Below, one piece after another: positions 40,671 through 49,278 of a DNA stretch of 64,000 bases (position 1 is its first letter; every line of letters starts with the position of its first letter). Below the pieces are notes generated by a model that did not search any database, had not been told where the DNA came from, and saw nothing but the letters and a program-made list of their open reading frames with translations. The DNA comes from Sphingomonas sp. Leaf17 (GTDB lineage: Bacteria; Pseudomonadota; Alphaproteobacteria; Sphingomonadales; Sphingomonadaceae). The position numbers and the translations under genes were made by a program. Location: NCBI RefSeq assembly GCF_001421505.1, contig NZ_LMKL01000005.1, positions 258,471-322,470 on the forward strand, read 5' to 3'.

Positions 40671-40758
40671 GTTCCCCCGCGCAGGCGGGGGTCCAGGGAC
40701 ACACATACTGCAAGCCTTTGTCCTGCTTGATTCTGGATCCCCGCCTTCGCGGGGAAAC
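40671..40758. repeat. CCCCCGC-rich inverted repeat, second copy
   Basis: Arms gttcccccgcgcaggcgggg (from 40671) and its near-complement ending 40758 are separated by about 36 bases. Each arm also folds on itself. It matches the pattern of 23674-23778 (tcc-ag inside, gttcccc outside, central ttcgc/gcagg). It lies between two genes that are both on the minus strand, hemB downstream, so it is not confined to convergent ends. Confidence 0.8.
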
Positions 40759-40794
40759 GGCCAAAAGCCTGCATCGCACGCTTGCCCGACGCCA

Positions 40795-41787
40795 TCACGC
40801 CCCCAGCAGTCGCGCCGCATGGGCCGCATGATAGGTCAGGACGCCCGAACATCCGGCGCGTTTGAACGCCATCAGCGTTTCCAGCACCAGCGCGTCACGC
40901 TCGCCCGCGCCGGCCGCGACGCTCGCCTCGATCATCGCATATTCGCCCGACACGCTGTACGCGAAGACCGGCACCTGAAACGCCGCCTTCACCCGCATGA
41001 TAATGTCGAGATAGGGCAGCCCCGGCTTCACCATGACGCTGTCCGCGCCCTCGGCCAGATCGGCGGCGACCTCGCGCAGCGCCTCCTCGGCGTTGGCGGG
41101 GTCCATCTGATAGGTCTTCTTGTCGCCCTTCAGCAGCCCGCGCGAGCCGACCGCGTCGCGGAACGGGCCGTAGAAGGCGCTGGCATATTTGGCGGCATAG
41201 GACATGACCTGGACATTGTGTCGCCCGTCGCTTTCCAGCGCACCCCGGATCGCACCGATCCGGCCGTCCATCATGTCGCTGGGCGCGATGATGTCGCTGC
41301 CCGCCGCCGCTTGGTTCAGCGCCTGTGCCACCAGCGCCTCGACCGTCGCGTCGTTCATCACATAGCCGGCCGCATCGACCAGCCCGTCATGGCCGTGGGT
41401 CGTATAGGGATCGAGCGCCACGTCGGTCAGCACGCCGACCTCCGGCACCGCATCCTTCAGCGCAGCGATCGCCCGGCACATCAGATTGTCGGGATTGACC
41501 GCCTCCGCGCCGTCGTCGCTGCGCAGATGGCCGGGCGTGTTGGGGAACAGCGCGACGCACGGAATACCTAGGTCGCGCGCCTCGCGCCCCCGCGCGACGA
41601 TGCCGTCGACCGACCAGCGCGACACACCGGGCAAGGACGACACCGGCTCCTCCACCCCCTGCCCCTCGGCAATGAACAAGGGCCAGATCAGATCGGCCGG
41701 TGTCAGGACGGTTTCGGCATGAAGCCGGCGGCTCCAGTCGGTGGCGCGCGTACGGCGCAGGCGAAGGGCGGGATAGGTTGCGGACAT
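40795..41787 (-). CDS. hemB: Delta-aminolevulinic acid dehydratase (porphobilinogen synthase)
   Basis: Condenses two 5-aminolevulinates to porphobilinogen in haem synthesis; 330 residues. Both Schiff-base lysines are in place (YAAKYASAFYGP; MVKPGLPYLDI). The metal loop reads TDVALDPYTTHGHDG, lacking the three cysteines of zinc enzymes, so this is the Asp-rich magnesium-type enzyme common in alphaproteobacteria. N-terminal LRLRRTRATDWSRRLHAETVLTPADLIWPLFI is canonical. It is transcribed away from the lipid-kinase gene, about 80 bases separating the starts. Complete. Confidence 0.96.
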   Translation of the reverse strand: MSATYPALRLRRTRATDWSRRLHAETVLTPADLIWPLFIAEGQGVEEPVSSLPGVSRWSVDGIVARGREARDLGIPCVALFPNTPGHLRSDDGAEAVNPDNLMCRAIAALKDAVPEVGVLTDVALDPYTTHGHDGLVDAAGYVMNDATVEALVAQALNQAAAGSDIIAPSDMMDGRIGAIRGALESDGRHNVQVMSYAAKYASAFYGPFRDAVGSRGLLKGDKKTYQMDPANAEEALREVAADLAEGADSVMVKPGLPYLDIIMRVKAAFQVPVFAYSVSGEYAMIEASVAAGAGERDALVLETLMAFKRAGCSGVLTYHAAHAARLLGA

Positions 41788-41866
41788 GGGCCGGCTTGTG
41801 CGGGATCATACACGCCCCTGCAAGCGTTACGGGGGCGTAACCGCCATCCGGCGAGGGGGAAAAGCC

Positions 41867-42775
41867 ATGCGCGAGATCAAGTCCGCGGCGATGATCGTCA
41901 ATGCCAAATCGCGCCGTGGCCAGGCGCTGTTCAAGCGCGCCTGCGCCGCGATGGAGGGACTGCCCTACACCGTGGATGCCCATGCGGTCGAGGACCCCAG
42001 GCATCTGGAACGCACCGTCCGCCGCGCGCTGGCGAAGAAACCGGACCTCGTGATCCTTGGCGGTGGCGACGGGACCATCAGCGGCCTCGTCGACCTGCTG
42101 GTCGGCAAGGATGTGATCCTCGGCGTCCTGCCGCTTGGCACCGCGAACAGCTTTTGCCGCACGCTCGGCATCCCGATGGATGTCGACGGCGCGATCGACG
42201 TGCTGCGTACCGGCCGCCCGCGCCGGATCGACCTGGGCATGATCGACGACGATTATTACGCCAATTGCGCGGCGATGGGCATCTCGCCGCAGATCGCCAA
42301 GACCGTGCCGCACGGGCTGAAGAAGGTGCTGGGCCGGCTCGGCTATCTTGGCTGGGCGGCCTATCAGTTCATGCGCTTCCGCCCCTTCACGCTCATCATC
42401 GGCGAGGGCGAGACGCAGGAACGCCTGCGCGTGGTGGAGGTTCGCATCTCCAACGGTCCGTATCACGGCGGCACCGATCTGGTCGACGCCGCCGAAATCG
42501 ATTCGGGCGAAATCGTGGTGCAGGCGGTGTGTGGCCATGTGAAGCGGCGGCTGGTCAAGAACTGGGTCGCCAGCGTCTTTCGCCACAAGTCCCGACATGA
42601 GGACACGCGCGATTTCCGCGGCAAGAGCATCCGCATCCAGACGATCCCGCCGCTCCCCATCTCGATCGACGGCGAGGTGCTGGCCAAGACGCCGGTGACC
42701 GCCCGCATCGCCGCCGGCATTATCGAGGTCATGGCCCCAATCGAAGGCCCGGTGTCGGCGGCCGACTGGGGGTAG
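41867..42775 (+). CDS. Diacylglycerol-kinase-family lipid kinase
   Basis: Cytosolic or peripheral-membrane kinase of 302 residues. The ATP-binding DAGK catalytic domain is visible: AAMIVNAKSRRGQALF near the N-terminus, the glycine loop VILGGGDGTISGLVDLL around residue 65, and VLPLGTANSFCRTLGIP. The C-terminal beta domain closes with ISIDGEVLAKTPVTARI. This is the YegS/DgkB-type fold; the lipid substrate (diacylglycerol, sphingoid base or ceramide) is not determined. Sphingomonads make sphingolipids, so a sphingoid kinase is worth considering, by inference only. The ATG at 41867 has GAGGGGGA upstream. Confidence 0.88.
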   Translation: MREIKSAAMIVNAKSRRGQALFKRACAAMEGLPYTVDAHAVEDPRHLERTVRRALAKKPDLVILGGGDGTISGLVDLLVGKDVILGVLPLGTANSFCRTLGIPMDVDGAIDVLRTGRPRRIDLGMIDDDYYANCAAMGISPQIAKTVPHGLKKVLGRLGYLGWAAYQFMRFRPFTLIIGEGETQERLRVVEVRISNGPYHGGTDLVDAAEIDSGEIVVQAVCGHVKRRLVKNWVASVFRHKSRHEDTRDFRGKSIRIQTIPPLPISIDGEVLAKTPVTARIAAGIIEVMAPIEGPVSAADWG

Positions 42776-42792
42776 GATTTCGGGGGTAGGCG

Positions 42793-44241
42793 TCAACCGA
42801 CCGGCATCGGCTTGCCCGTCGGCTGCCCCTCGGCCATCGCCTGTTCGTGACATTCCGCTTGATCCGGCTTGGTCACCAGCGTCGATTTGCGCCAGTTGCC
42901 GAAGCGGTAATAGGCGATGGTCAGGATCATCGACGCAAACGACCCCGCCGGGAAACTCCACCAGATCGCGTCCGCACCCCAGCGCGGTTCCAGGGCATAG
43001 GCCATGCCGAACCGCACCGGGAACATCGCGGTCGCCAGGATCAGCAGCGGCGCGATCACCACTCCGTTCGCGCGCACCGTCGCCGACAGCACCATCGACA
43101 CGCCGAACAGCACGAAGCTCCAGCCCGCGAGCAGGTTGATCCGCACGGCGATGTCGATCGACGCGGCGTCCTGCCCCAGGAACAGCCACAGGACATGGCG
43201 GTCGAGCAGGGTCAGGATCACGATCAGCGCGCCGGTCAGGCCAAGGTTCATGACCAGCCCGTCGCGCGTGATCCGGTCGACCCGGTCCCAGCGGCCGGCC
43301 CCGATATTCTGCGCCGCCATCGCGCTGACCGCCGCACCCACCGCCATCGCCGGCATCTGGACATAGGTCCATAGCTGGTTCGCAGCACCATAGGCGGCGG
43401 TGGTCGACGTGCCGTTGCGGTTGACCAGACCGATCATCGCCAAGGCCGACGTGGACACGACCAGCATCTGCAACCCCATCGGCAGCCCCTTGGTCACGAT
43501 GGACTTCAGCAAGGTCGGGTCGGGCCGCAGATAGCTCATTTCAGGCCCGCGCAGCCGGATCGGCAGGTCGCGGGCATAGATGTACCAGACAAGTGCGCTC
43601 AGCGAGACGCCGTTGGCGACCAAAGTCGCCAGCGCCGACCCCTGGATTCCCAAGGCCGGGATCGGTCCGATCCCCCGGATGAACAGCGGGTTCAACACGA
43701 CGTCGACCACCGACCCCAGCGCCATGAACTTCAGCGGCGTCAGCGAATCGCCCGTGCCGCGCAGCGCCATCGTAAGCAGCACGGTCAGGAACCCCGCCGG
43801 CATCGCGACGAAGATGACGCGCAGATAGGCCAGCGCCAGGGGATAGACCTCCGCCGGAGTGGACAACGCTGTCAGGATCGTCGGCGCGACGAACCACCCC
43901 ACCACGACCGTCACTACCGAGATGATCGCGAACAGCCCGAAGGCGGTGCCCAGCACCCGCCGCACCGCGTCCATGTCCCGCCGGCCCATATTCTGGCCGA
44001 TCAGGATCGTCGCGGCCATGCCGAAGCCGAAGACGGCGGCAATCAGCAGGAACATGATGATGTTGGCGTTGGTCGTCGCCGCCAGCGCACGCTCGCCCAG
44101 AAACTGGCCGATCCAGATCGCGTTGATCGACCCGTTCAGCGACTGCAGCACGCTCGACCCGAGCGTCGGCAGCGCGAACGCGAGCAGCGTCTTGCCGATC
44201 GGGCCGGTGGTCAGGTCACGCTGTCCGGGTCTGCTCGCCAC
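42793..44241 (-). CDS. MATE-family efflux transporter
   Basis: Inner-membrane multidrug/toxin extrusion protein of 482 residues with twelve predicted helices, starting DLTTGPIGKTLLAFALPTLGSSVLQSLNGSINAIWIGQ. The two homologous halves of the family can be traced (PLFIRGIGPIPALGIQGSALAT; second half AYGAANQLWTYVQMPAMAVGAAVSAMAAQNIGAG). It couples export to an H+ or Na+ gradient. The start is a GTG at 44241 with GGAGGGG seven bases upstream; that Shine-Dalgarno lies in the arm of a perfect palindrome (44249-44270). The frame continues upstream through the repeat, but that part is not family-like. Confidence 0.88.
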   Translation of the reverse strand: MASRPGQRDLTTGPIGKTLLAFALPTLGSSVLQSLNGSINAIWIGQFLGERALAATTNANIIMFLLIAAVFGFGMAATILIGQNMGRRDMDAVRRVLGTAFGLFAIISVVTVVVGWFVAPTILTALSTPAEVYPLALAYLRVIFVAMPAGFLTVLLTMALRGTGDSLTPLKFMALGSVVDVVLNPLFIRGIGPIPALGIQGSALATLVANGVSLSALVWYIYARDLPIRLRGPEMSYLRPDPTLLKSIVTKGLPMGLQMLVVSTSALAMIGLVNRNGTSTTAAYGAANQLWTYVQMPAMAVGAAVSAMAAQNIGAGRWDRVDRITRDGLVMNLGLTGALIVILTLLDRHVLWLFLGQDAASIDIAVRINLLAGWSFVLFGVSMVLSATVRANGVVIAPLLILATAMFPVRFGMAYALEPRWGADAIWWSFPAGSFASMILTIAYYRFGNWRKSTLVTKPDQAECHEQAMAEGQPTGKPMPVG

Positions 44242-44248
44242 GATAATT

Positions 44249-44350
44249 CCCCTCCCGCTTGCGGGAGGGGTCAGGGGAGGGCCTGATCCGACGCGCAAGG
44301 TATGTCCGGGAGGAAGCCCCTCCCCCAGCCCCTCCCGCAAGCGGGAGGGG
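44249..44350. repeat. Paired 22-bp palindromes between valS and MATE genes
   Basis: Two perfect hairpins with 10-bp arms cccctcccgc / gcgggagggg: one at 44249-44270 with TT centre, one at 44329-44350 with AA centre, i.e. the second is the first in inverted orientation. G/C-rich strings between them also pair imperfectly. The valS stop codon is two bases from the second hairpin, and the first contains the ribosome site of the MATE gene. Both could act as valS terminator or mRNA-processing signals and as a translation control for the pump. Confidence 0.8.
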
Positions 44351-44352
44351 AG

Positions 44353-47127
44353 TTACCCCAACCGCCCCAGCGCCGCGTGCAACCGCGCCGCCTCCGCCGA
44401 CTTCTCGGCATGGTCGGCCTTGGCCTTTTCCACCGCCTCTGGCTTGGCCCGTTCGACGAAGCTCGCGTTCGACAGCCGCCCGCCCAGCGCATCGCGTTCC
44501 TTCTCGACCGCCGCAATCGCCTTGGTCAGCCGCGCGCGTTCGGCGTCGAGGTCGATCACGCCGTCCAGCGGCAGGACGAACGTCGCCTCGTCGACCACCA
44601 CCTGCGCCGCACCAGCGCCGCCGGTCGCCTCGCCCTCCGCATGAGTCACGCGCGCCATCCGCGCCAGCACCGCCCCCTGCCGCGCGATCCGCGCCAGCGT
44701 GTCCGGCGACGCATCGCGCACATGCATCGGCAGGCGCGCGCCCGGGGGCACGTTCAGTTCGTTGCGCGCGGTCCGCACCTCGCCGACCAGCCGGATCAGC
44801 CAGTCGATCTCGCGGCTCGCCTCGGGGTCGATCGCGCGCGCATCGGCCATCGGCCACTGCGCGACGATCAGGTCATGCTCGCGGGGGCTGAGCGCGTGCC
44901 ACAGTTCCTCGGTGATGAACGGCATGAACGGGTGCAGCAGGACGAGGATCTGGTCGAGCACCCAGCCGGCCACGGCCTTCGTCTCGTCATCCACCACGCC
45001 CTTTTGATCACCGACCATCGGCGGCTTGATGAGTTCGAGATACCAGTCGCAGAACCGGCTCCACACGAACTGATAGATCGCGTTGGCCGCGCCGTCGAAC
45101 CGGTAATCGGCCAGCGCCAGGTCGACCGCCTGCACCGTCTGGATCGTCTCGGCGATGATCCATTTGTTGACGGCCAGCGTCGCCGTGGGTGCCTCCAGCG
45201 TGGTCGATCCGCCGATGCCGTTGGCCTGCGCGAAGCGGCTGGCGTTCCACAGCTTGGTCGCGAAGTTGCGATACCCCTCGACCCGCTTCTCATCCATCTT
45301 GATGTCGCGGCCCTGGCTCTCCATCGCCGCCATGAAGAAGCGCAGCGCGTCGGCCCCATAGGTGTCGATCAGGCCGAGCGGATCGACCGTGTTACCCTTC
45401 GACTTCGACATCTTCGAGCCGTCCGCCGCGCGGACCAGACCGTGCAGATACAGCGTCTTGAACGGCACATCGCCCATGAAGTGCAAACCCTGCATCATCA
45501 TCCGCGCGTTCCAGAAGAACAGGATGTCGAAGCCGGAAATAAGCACGTCGTTAGGATAGCGACCGCCGAGTTGCGACGCGGGACGCCCCAACTGCCCGTT
45601 CGTTTCGAGCGCAGTCGAGAAACCGGCCCCGGGTACGGGCTTCTCGACGTCGCTCGAAGCGAACGGAGACTGGGAACCATCCCACCCAAGCGTGGCAAAC
45701 GGCCACAAGGCACTGGAAAACCAGGTATCGAGAACGTCGGGATCGCGTGACAGCGCCACATCCGCGCCAGCTTGTGCCTGCGCTTCTGCCTCCGTCTCGG
45801 CTACGAACACTGATCCGTCATCGGCAAACCAAGCCGGAATCCGGTGCCCCCACCACAGTTGCCGCGACACGCACCAGGGCTGGATATTTTCCATCCAGTT
45901 GAAATACGTCTTCTCCCACGACTTCGGCACGATCTGCACCGCGCCCGATCGCACCGCCTCGATTGCCGGCTGGGCGAGCGTCTTGGCGTCGACATACCAT
46001 TGGTCGGTCAGCCACGGCTCGATCACCACGCCCGAGCGGTCGCCATAGGGCGTCTGGATCGTACGCGGCTCGGCGTCGTGCTCCACGCCGTCCTTGTCGG
46101 TGTGCGGGATCAGGAACCCCTCGTCCTTCAACCGCGCGACCACCGCCGTGCGCGCCTCCGCTGTGGTCAGGCCCAGCAGCTCGGCCGGAACCAGACCATC
46201 CGCCGTCTGGACGATCCGCGCCTTCGGATCGAGCATGTTGAGCATGTCGCGCGCCTCGATACCCGCGCGCCGGCCGACCTCGAAATCGTTGAAGTCATGC
46301 CCCGGCGTGATCTTCACCGCGCCCGACCCGAGCGCCGGATCGGCATGTTCGTCTGGCACGATGTCAATCAGCCGCCCGGTGATCGGCAGGCGTACCTGCT
46401 TGCCGACCAGCGCGGTGTAACGCGCGTCCTCGGGGTTCACCGCGACCGCCATGTCAGCAAGCATCGTCTCGGGCCGCGTCGTCGCCACCTCGATGAAGCC
46501 GCTGCCGTCCGCCAGCGGATAACGCAGGTGCCAGAAGCTGCCCTTGATCTCGCGCGTCTCGACCTCAAGATCGCTGATCGCGGTGCCAAGGCCCGGATCC
46601 CAGTTCACGAGGCGCTTGTCGCGATACAGCAGGCCCTGCCGGTGCAGCTCGACGAACACCTTCAGGACGGCCTTGGAAAAGCCCTCGTCCATCGTGAAGC
46701 GTTCGTTGGCCCAGTCCATCGAACAGCCAAGGCGGCGCAGCTGGCGCGTGATCTCGCCGCCGCTCTCGGCCTTCCAGTCCCAGACCTTGTCGACGAATGC
46801 CTCGCGGCCAAGGTCGGTACGCTTCACGCCGTCCTTGGCCAGATTGCGCTCCACCACCATCTGCGTGGCGATGCCGGCATGGTCGGTGCCGACCACCCAC
46901 AGCGCGTCCTTGCCCTTCAGCCGGGCGTGGCGGACCAATATGTCCTGCAACGTGTTGTCGAGCGCGTGGCCGATATGCAGGCTGCCCGTGACGTTGGGCG
47001 GCGGATTGACGATCGTCCACGGCTCGGCACCCGGGCGATCGGGGCGGAACAGGCCCTTTTCTTCCCAATGCTTGTACCAATGCGCCTCGATGGCGGCGGG
47101 GTCGAAGGTCTTGGACATCTCGCTCAT
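44353..47127 (-). CDS. valS: Valyl-tRNA synthetase with a palindrome-encoded insertion
   Basis: Charges tRNA-Val; class I synthetase of 924 residues. HIGH motif in [18 protein letters not shown] (residues ~43-60), editing-domain blocks ([20 protein letters not shown]), [38 protein letters not shown] in [15 protein letters not shown] and a C-terminal coiled coil ([32 protein letters not shown]). Between ATLGW (about 482) and RYPNDV (523) there is a stretch of about 37 extra residues ([20 protein letters not shown]...), where homologues have a short loop. It is encoded by an imperfect palindrome and keeps the frame. The enzyme is otherwise complete. Confidence 0.95.
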   Translation of the reverse strand: MSEMSKTFDPAAIEAHWYKHWEEKGLFRPDRPGAEPWTIVNPPPNVTGSLHIGHALDNTLQDILVRHARLKGKDALWVVGTDHAGIATQMVVERNLAKDGVKRTDLGREAFVDKVWDWKAESGGEITRQLRRLGCSMDWANERFTMDEGFSKAVLKVFVELHRQGLLYRDKRLVNWDPGLGTAISDLEVETREIKGSFWHLRYPLADGSGFIEVATTRPETMLADMAVAVNPEDARYTALVGKQVRLPITGRLIDIVPDEHADPALGSGAVKITPGHDFNDFEVGRRAGIEARDMLNMLDPKARIVQTADGLVPAELLGLTTAEARTAVVARLKDEGFLIPHTDKDGVEHDAEPRTIQTPYGDRSGVVIEPWLTDQWYVDAKTLAQPAIEAVRSGAVQIVPKSWEKTYFNWMENIQPWCVSRQLWWGHRIPAWFADDGSVFVAETEAEAQAQAGADVALSRDPDVLDTWFSSALWPFATLGWDGSQSPFASSDVEKPVPGAGFSTALETNGQLGRPASQLGGRYPNDVLISGFDILFFWNARMMMQGLHFMGDVPFKTLYLHGLVRAADGSKMSKSKGNTVDPLGLIDTYGADALRFFMAAMESQGRDIKMDEKRVEGYRNFATKLWNASRFAQANGIGGSTTLEAPTATLAVNKWIIAETIQTVQAVDLALADYRFDGAANAIYQFVWSRFCDWYLELIKPPMVGDQKGVVDDETKAVAGWVLDQILVLLHPFMPFITEELWHALSPREHDLIVAQWPMADARAIDPEASREIDWLIRLVGEVRTARNELNVPPGARLPMHVRDASPDTLARIARQGAVLARMARVTHAEGEATGGAGAAQVVVDEATFVLPLDGVIDLDAERARLTKAIAAVEKERDALGGRLSNASFVERAKPEAVEKAKADHAEKSAEAARLHAALGRLG
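45587..45674. repeat. Imperfect palindromic element inside valS
   Basis: Left arm (from 45587, containing ccgttcgtttcgagcg at 45596-45612 and gtcgagaa) and right arm (to 45674, containing ttctcgacgtcgctcgaagc) are inverted copies with a handful of mismatches and one single-base gap, meeting in a GC-rich centre near 45630. The two arms code for unrelated peptides in valS ([11 protein letters not shown] and [12 protein letters not shown]) because they are read in opposite senses. The composition with tcgag/ctcga motifs recalls dispersed repeats of sphingomonads (from memory, not checked). Confidence 0.8.
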
Positions 47128-47166
47128 GCCCCGCGCTGTAACGGGACGCGAGCGGCTAGGCCAGCC

Positions 47167-47700
47167 TCAGCGCTGCTGGCTGGAGATTCGCGCGATTTCC
47201 TTGGCCACCATTGCCTCGACCATGTCGGGCAGGTGCGAATCGAGCCATTCGGCCAGCATCGGGCGCAGAAGGTCGCGGACCAGCCCCTCCAGCGTGCCGT
47301 CGCTGCCCGGTTCGGGCTTCACCACCATGCGGGTCAGCGCATCGAGCGAGCCGCGCGTGGCGCTGGCGGCGCGGGTCGAGACTATGGGGTCGGGGTCCGG
47401 TTCAGCGGCGGCAGGTGCCGCAATTGGCGGCGGCGCGGGCGCGGCGGGTGCCTGCGCGCGCGGCTCCGGCGTCACCTTGGCAAAGACCGGGCGCTGCGGC
47501 ACGGGTTCTGGCCGCGCCGGGGCCGGAATCGGATCGCTGAGTTCGAGAATCTCGTCCTCGTCGCCATCCTCGTCCAGCAGCCGCGACGGCGTACGCGCGC
47601 GCCGTGGCCGCGCGGGCGCGCCGCTTTCCTCCTCGGCGATGATCCGTTTGATCGACGAGAGGATTTCCTCCATCGACGGTTCGGCGCTGATATCCCCCAT
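47167..47700 (-). CDS. popZ: PopZ-like DUF2497 protein
   Basis: Protein of 177 residues related to the polar organising protein PopZ of alphaproteobacteria. The conserved N-terminal helix EPSMEEILSSIKRIIAEEES and the C-terminal self-assembly helices (SLDALTRMVV, LEGLVRDLLRPMLAEWLDSHLPDMVEAMVAKEIARIS) flank a long disordered Pro/Glu/Ala-rich middle, exactly PopZ's design. PopZ forms polar scaffolds that anchor chromosome partition proteins and recruit signalling proteins. Position directly upstream of valS and downstream of the TolC and PIMT genes on the same strand agrees with other alphaproteobacteria. The ATG at 47700 is chosen by homology. Confidence 0.88.
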   Translation of the reverse strand: MGDISAEPSMEEILSSIKRIIAEEESGAPARPRRARTPSRLLDEDGDEDEILELSDPIPAPARPEPVPQRPVFAKVTPEPRAQAPAAPAPPPIAAPAAAEPDPDPIVSTRAASATRGSLDALTRMVVKPEPGSDGTLEGLVRDLLRPMLAEWLDSHLPDMVEAMVAKEIARISSQQR

Positions 47701-47719
47701 CACGTCTTCCACCCGTAGC

Positions 47720-49270
47720 TTACCGAACAGGTGCACCCCCGCGGTTCGGCGAGTCCGCACCTGTGGTTATCGCCGCGTTTCTGTCAACACTGCTGTCGAG
47801 CATCGGGTCGCTGGTCGGCCTGACGGCGGCGGTCTGTGCGCGACTGTTAGCGGTCGAGGTCGCCACTGGCGCCGGCTCGCCATCGCTGTCGAAATCATTG
47901 ATGCGGTTGCGGACGCGGTCGTAATTGGCGACCGGATCGTACAGCGCACCGCCGTCCAGCCCCAGGTTCCGCGCCTCGGCCCGGCCCATTGCCGCCAGCA
48001 GCGCGAAGCCCGCGACATAGGCGTCGCGGCGCGCGGTCACCAACGTGACCTGACTGTTCAGCAATTCCTGCTCGGCATTCAGGATGTCGAGGATGGTGCG
48101 CGTGCCGACGCTGTTTTCAGCGCGGACGCCCTCCAGCGACAATTTGTTGGCGTTGACCGCGATTTCGGACGACGCGATCACCTGCTCCGCCGACCGCCAG
48201 ACGGCATAGGCGGAGCGCGCCTGCGCGATCACGCCGCGTTCGGCCAGCGTCACCTGCTCGATCGCGCGCGACTGCAACGCCTCGGCCTGCCGCACCTGCG
48301 CCGCGGGGCGCCCACCCTGGAACAGCGGCACCGACAGCTGCAGCCCGGCCTGCGCCGCCGTGCCCGACAGGGGGATCCCGCCGACCAGACTGCCCGCCGC
48401 GCCCAGCGAATTGAGATAGTTGTAATAGCTGCCGCCCGCGACCGCGCTCAGCCGCGGCAGGCGGGTGGCACGCGCGACACCGACATCATACCGGCTTGCG
48501 TCGCGCTCCTTGGCGGCGGCCAGCAACGCCGGATTGTTCTGCAGCGCGACCGCGACCACCGTGTCGGACGCTGCCGGCAGATTGGGCAGCACCGGCGGTT
48601 CGACCAGCGACTGCGGTTCGTCGCCGACCACGCGGATGTAGTTTTCGCGGCTGGAAATCAGCTGCGCCTGTGCCGACTGCAATTGCGCGCGGGCGAGCGC
48701 CAGCCGCGCTTCGGACTGGGCGACGTCGGTGCGGGTCAGGTCGCCGACCTGGAACCGGTCCGAACTGGCGCGCAGGTTGACGTCCAGCACCCGGACATTC
48801 TGCGTGTTCAGACCGACGATCGCCTCGTCGCGGATGACGTCCATATACGCCGCGACGACGTTGGTGAACAGGTCCGCCTCGGTACTGCGCAGCGTGGCGC
48901 GACCGCCCTCGACCCGGGTACGGGCGGCCGCGATCTGGTTCTTCACGCCGCCGCCCTGGTACAGCGGGATCGACAACTGGGTGTTGGCCGTGGCCTGTCG
49001 CGCCGGATTGAAGACGCTGTTGCCGGCGACCACGAGATTTTCGGTGAACGCCCCGTTGGCCGTCAGCGCCGGCAGGCTCGACGCGCGCGCGATCGGCACA
49101 TTCTCGTCCGTCGCGCGGAGCGTCGCGCGCTGGGCGGTGAGCGTCGGATTGGTGGTATACGCCTTGACCATCGCCTCGCGCAGCGTCTCGGCAGTGGCCG
49201 GCGCGACCAGCGCAAGGCCGGCCACCCCGGCCAGAAACACAGCAACAGGTCGGGTCAGGGCGTTGGTCAT
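47720..49270 (-). CDS. tolC: TolC-family outer-membrane efflux protein
   Basis: Outer-membrane channel of type I secretion or RND efflux, 516 residues. Signal peptide TRPVAVFLAGVAGLALVAPATAETL; the mature protein shows two TolC repeats with the family's helical motifs (NPTLTAQRATLRATDENVPIARASSLPALTANG; RFQVGDLTRTDVAQSEARLALARAQLQSAQAQL; SVGTRTILDILNAEQELLNSQVTLVTARRDAYVAGFALLAAMG). The last ~60 residues are low complexity. The ATG at 49270 is the start before the signal peptide. It lies eight bases downstream of PIMT and upstream of popZ. Confidence 0.94.
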   Translation of the reverse strand: MTNALTRPVAVFLAGVAGLALVAPATAETLREAMVKAYTTNPTLTAQRATLRATDENVPIARASSLPALTANGAFTENLVVAGNSVFNPARQATANTQLSIPLYQGGGVKNQIAAARTRVEGGRATLRSTEADLFTNVVAAYMDVIRDEAIVGLNTQNVRVLDVNLRASSDRFQVGDLTRTDVAQSEARLALARAQLQSAQAQLISSRENYIRVVGDEPQSLVEPPVLPNLPAASDTVVAVALQNNPALLAAAKERDASRYDVGVARATRLPRLSAVAGGSYYNYLNSLGAAGSLVGGIPLSGTAAQAGLQLSVPLFQGGRPAAQVRQAEALQSRAIEQVTLAERGVIAQARSAYAVWRSAEQVIASSEIAVNANKLSLEGVRAENSVGTRTILDILNAEQELLNSQVTLVTARRDAYVAGFALLAAMGRAEARNLGLDGGALYDPVANYDRVRNRINDFDSDGEPAPVATSTANSRAQTAAVRPTSDPMLDSSVDRNAAITTGADSPNRGGAPVR

Positions 49271-49278
49271 GGTCGCTT

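Noticed and set aside
44242..44340. Longer MATE protein starting at 44340
   Set aside because: The extra 33 codons are made of the palindromic repeat itself, with no membrane or family features and no good ribosome site; the GTG at 44241 has one.
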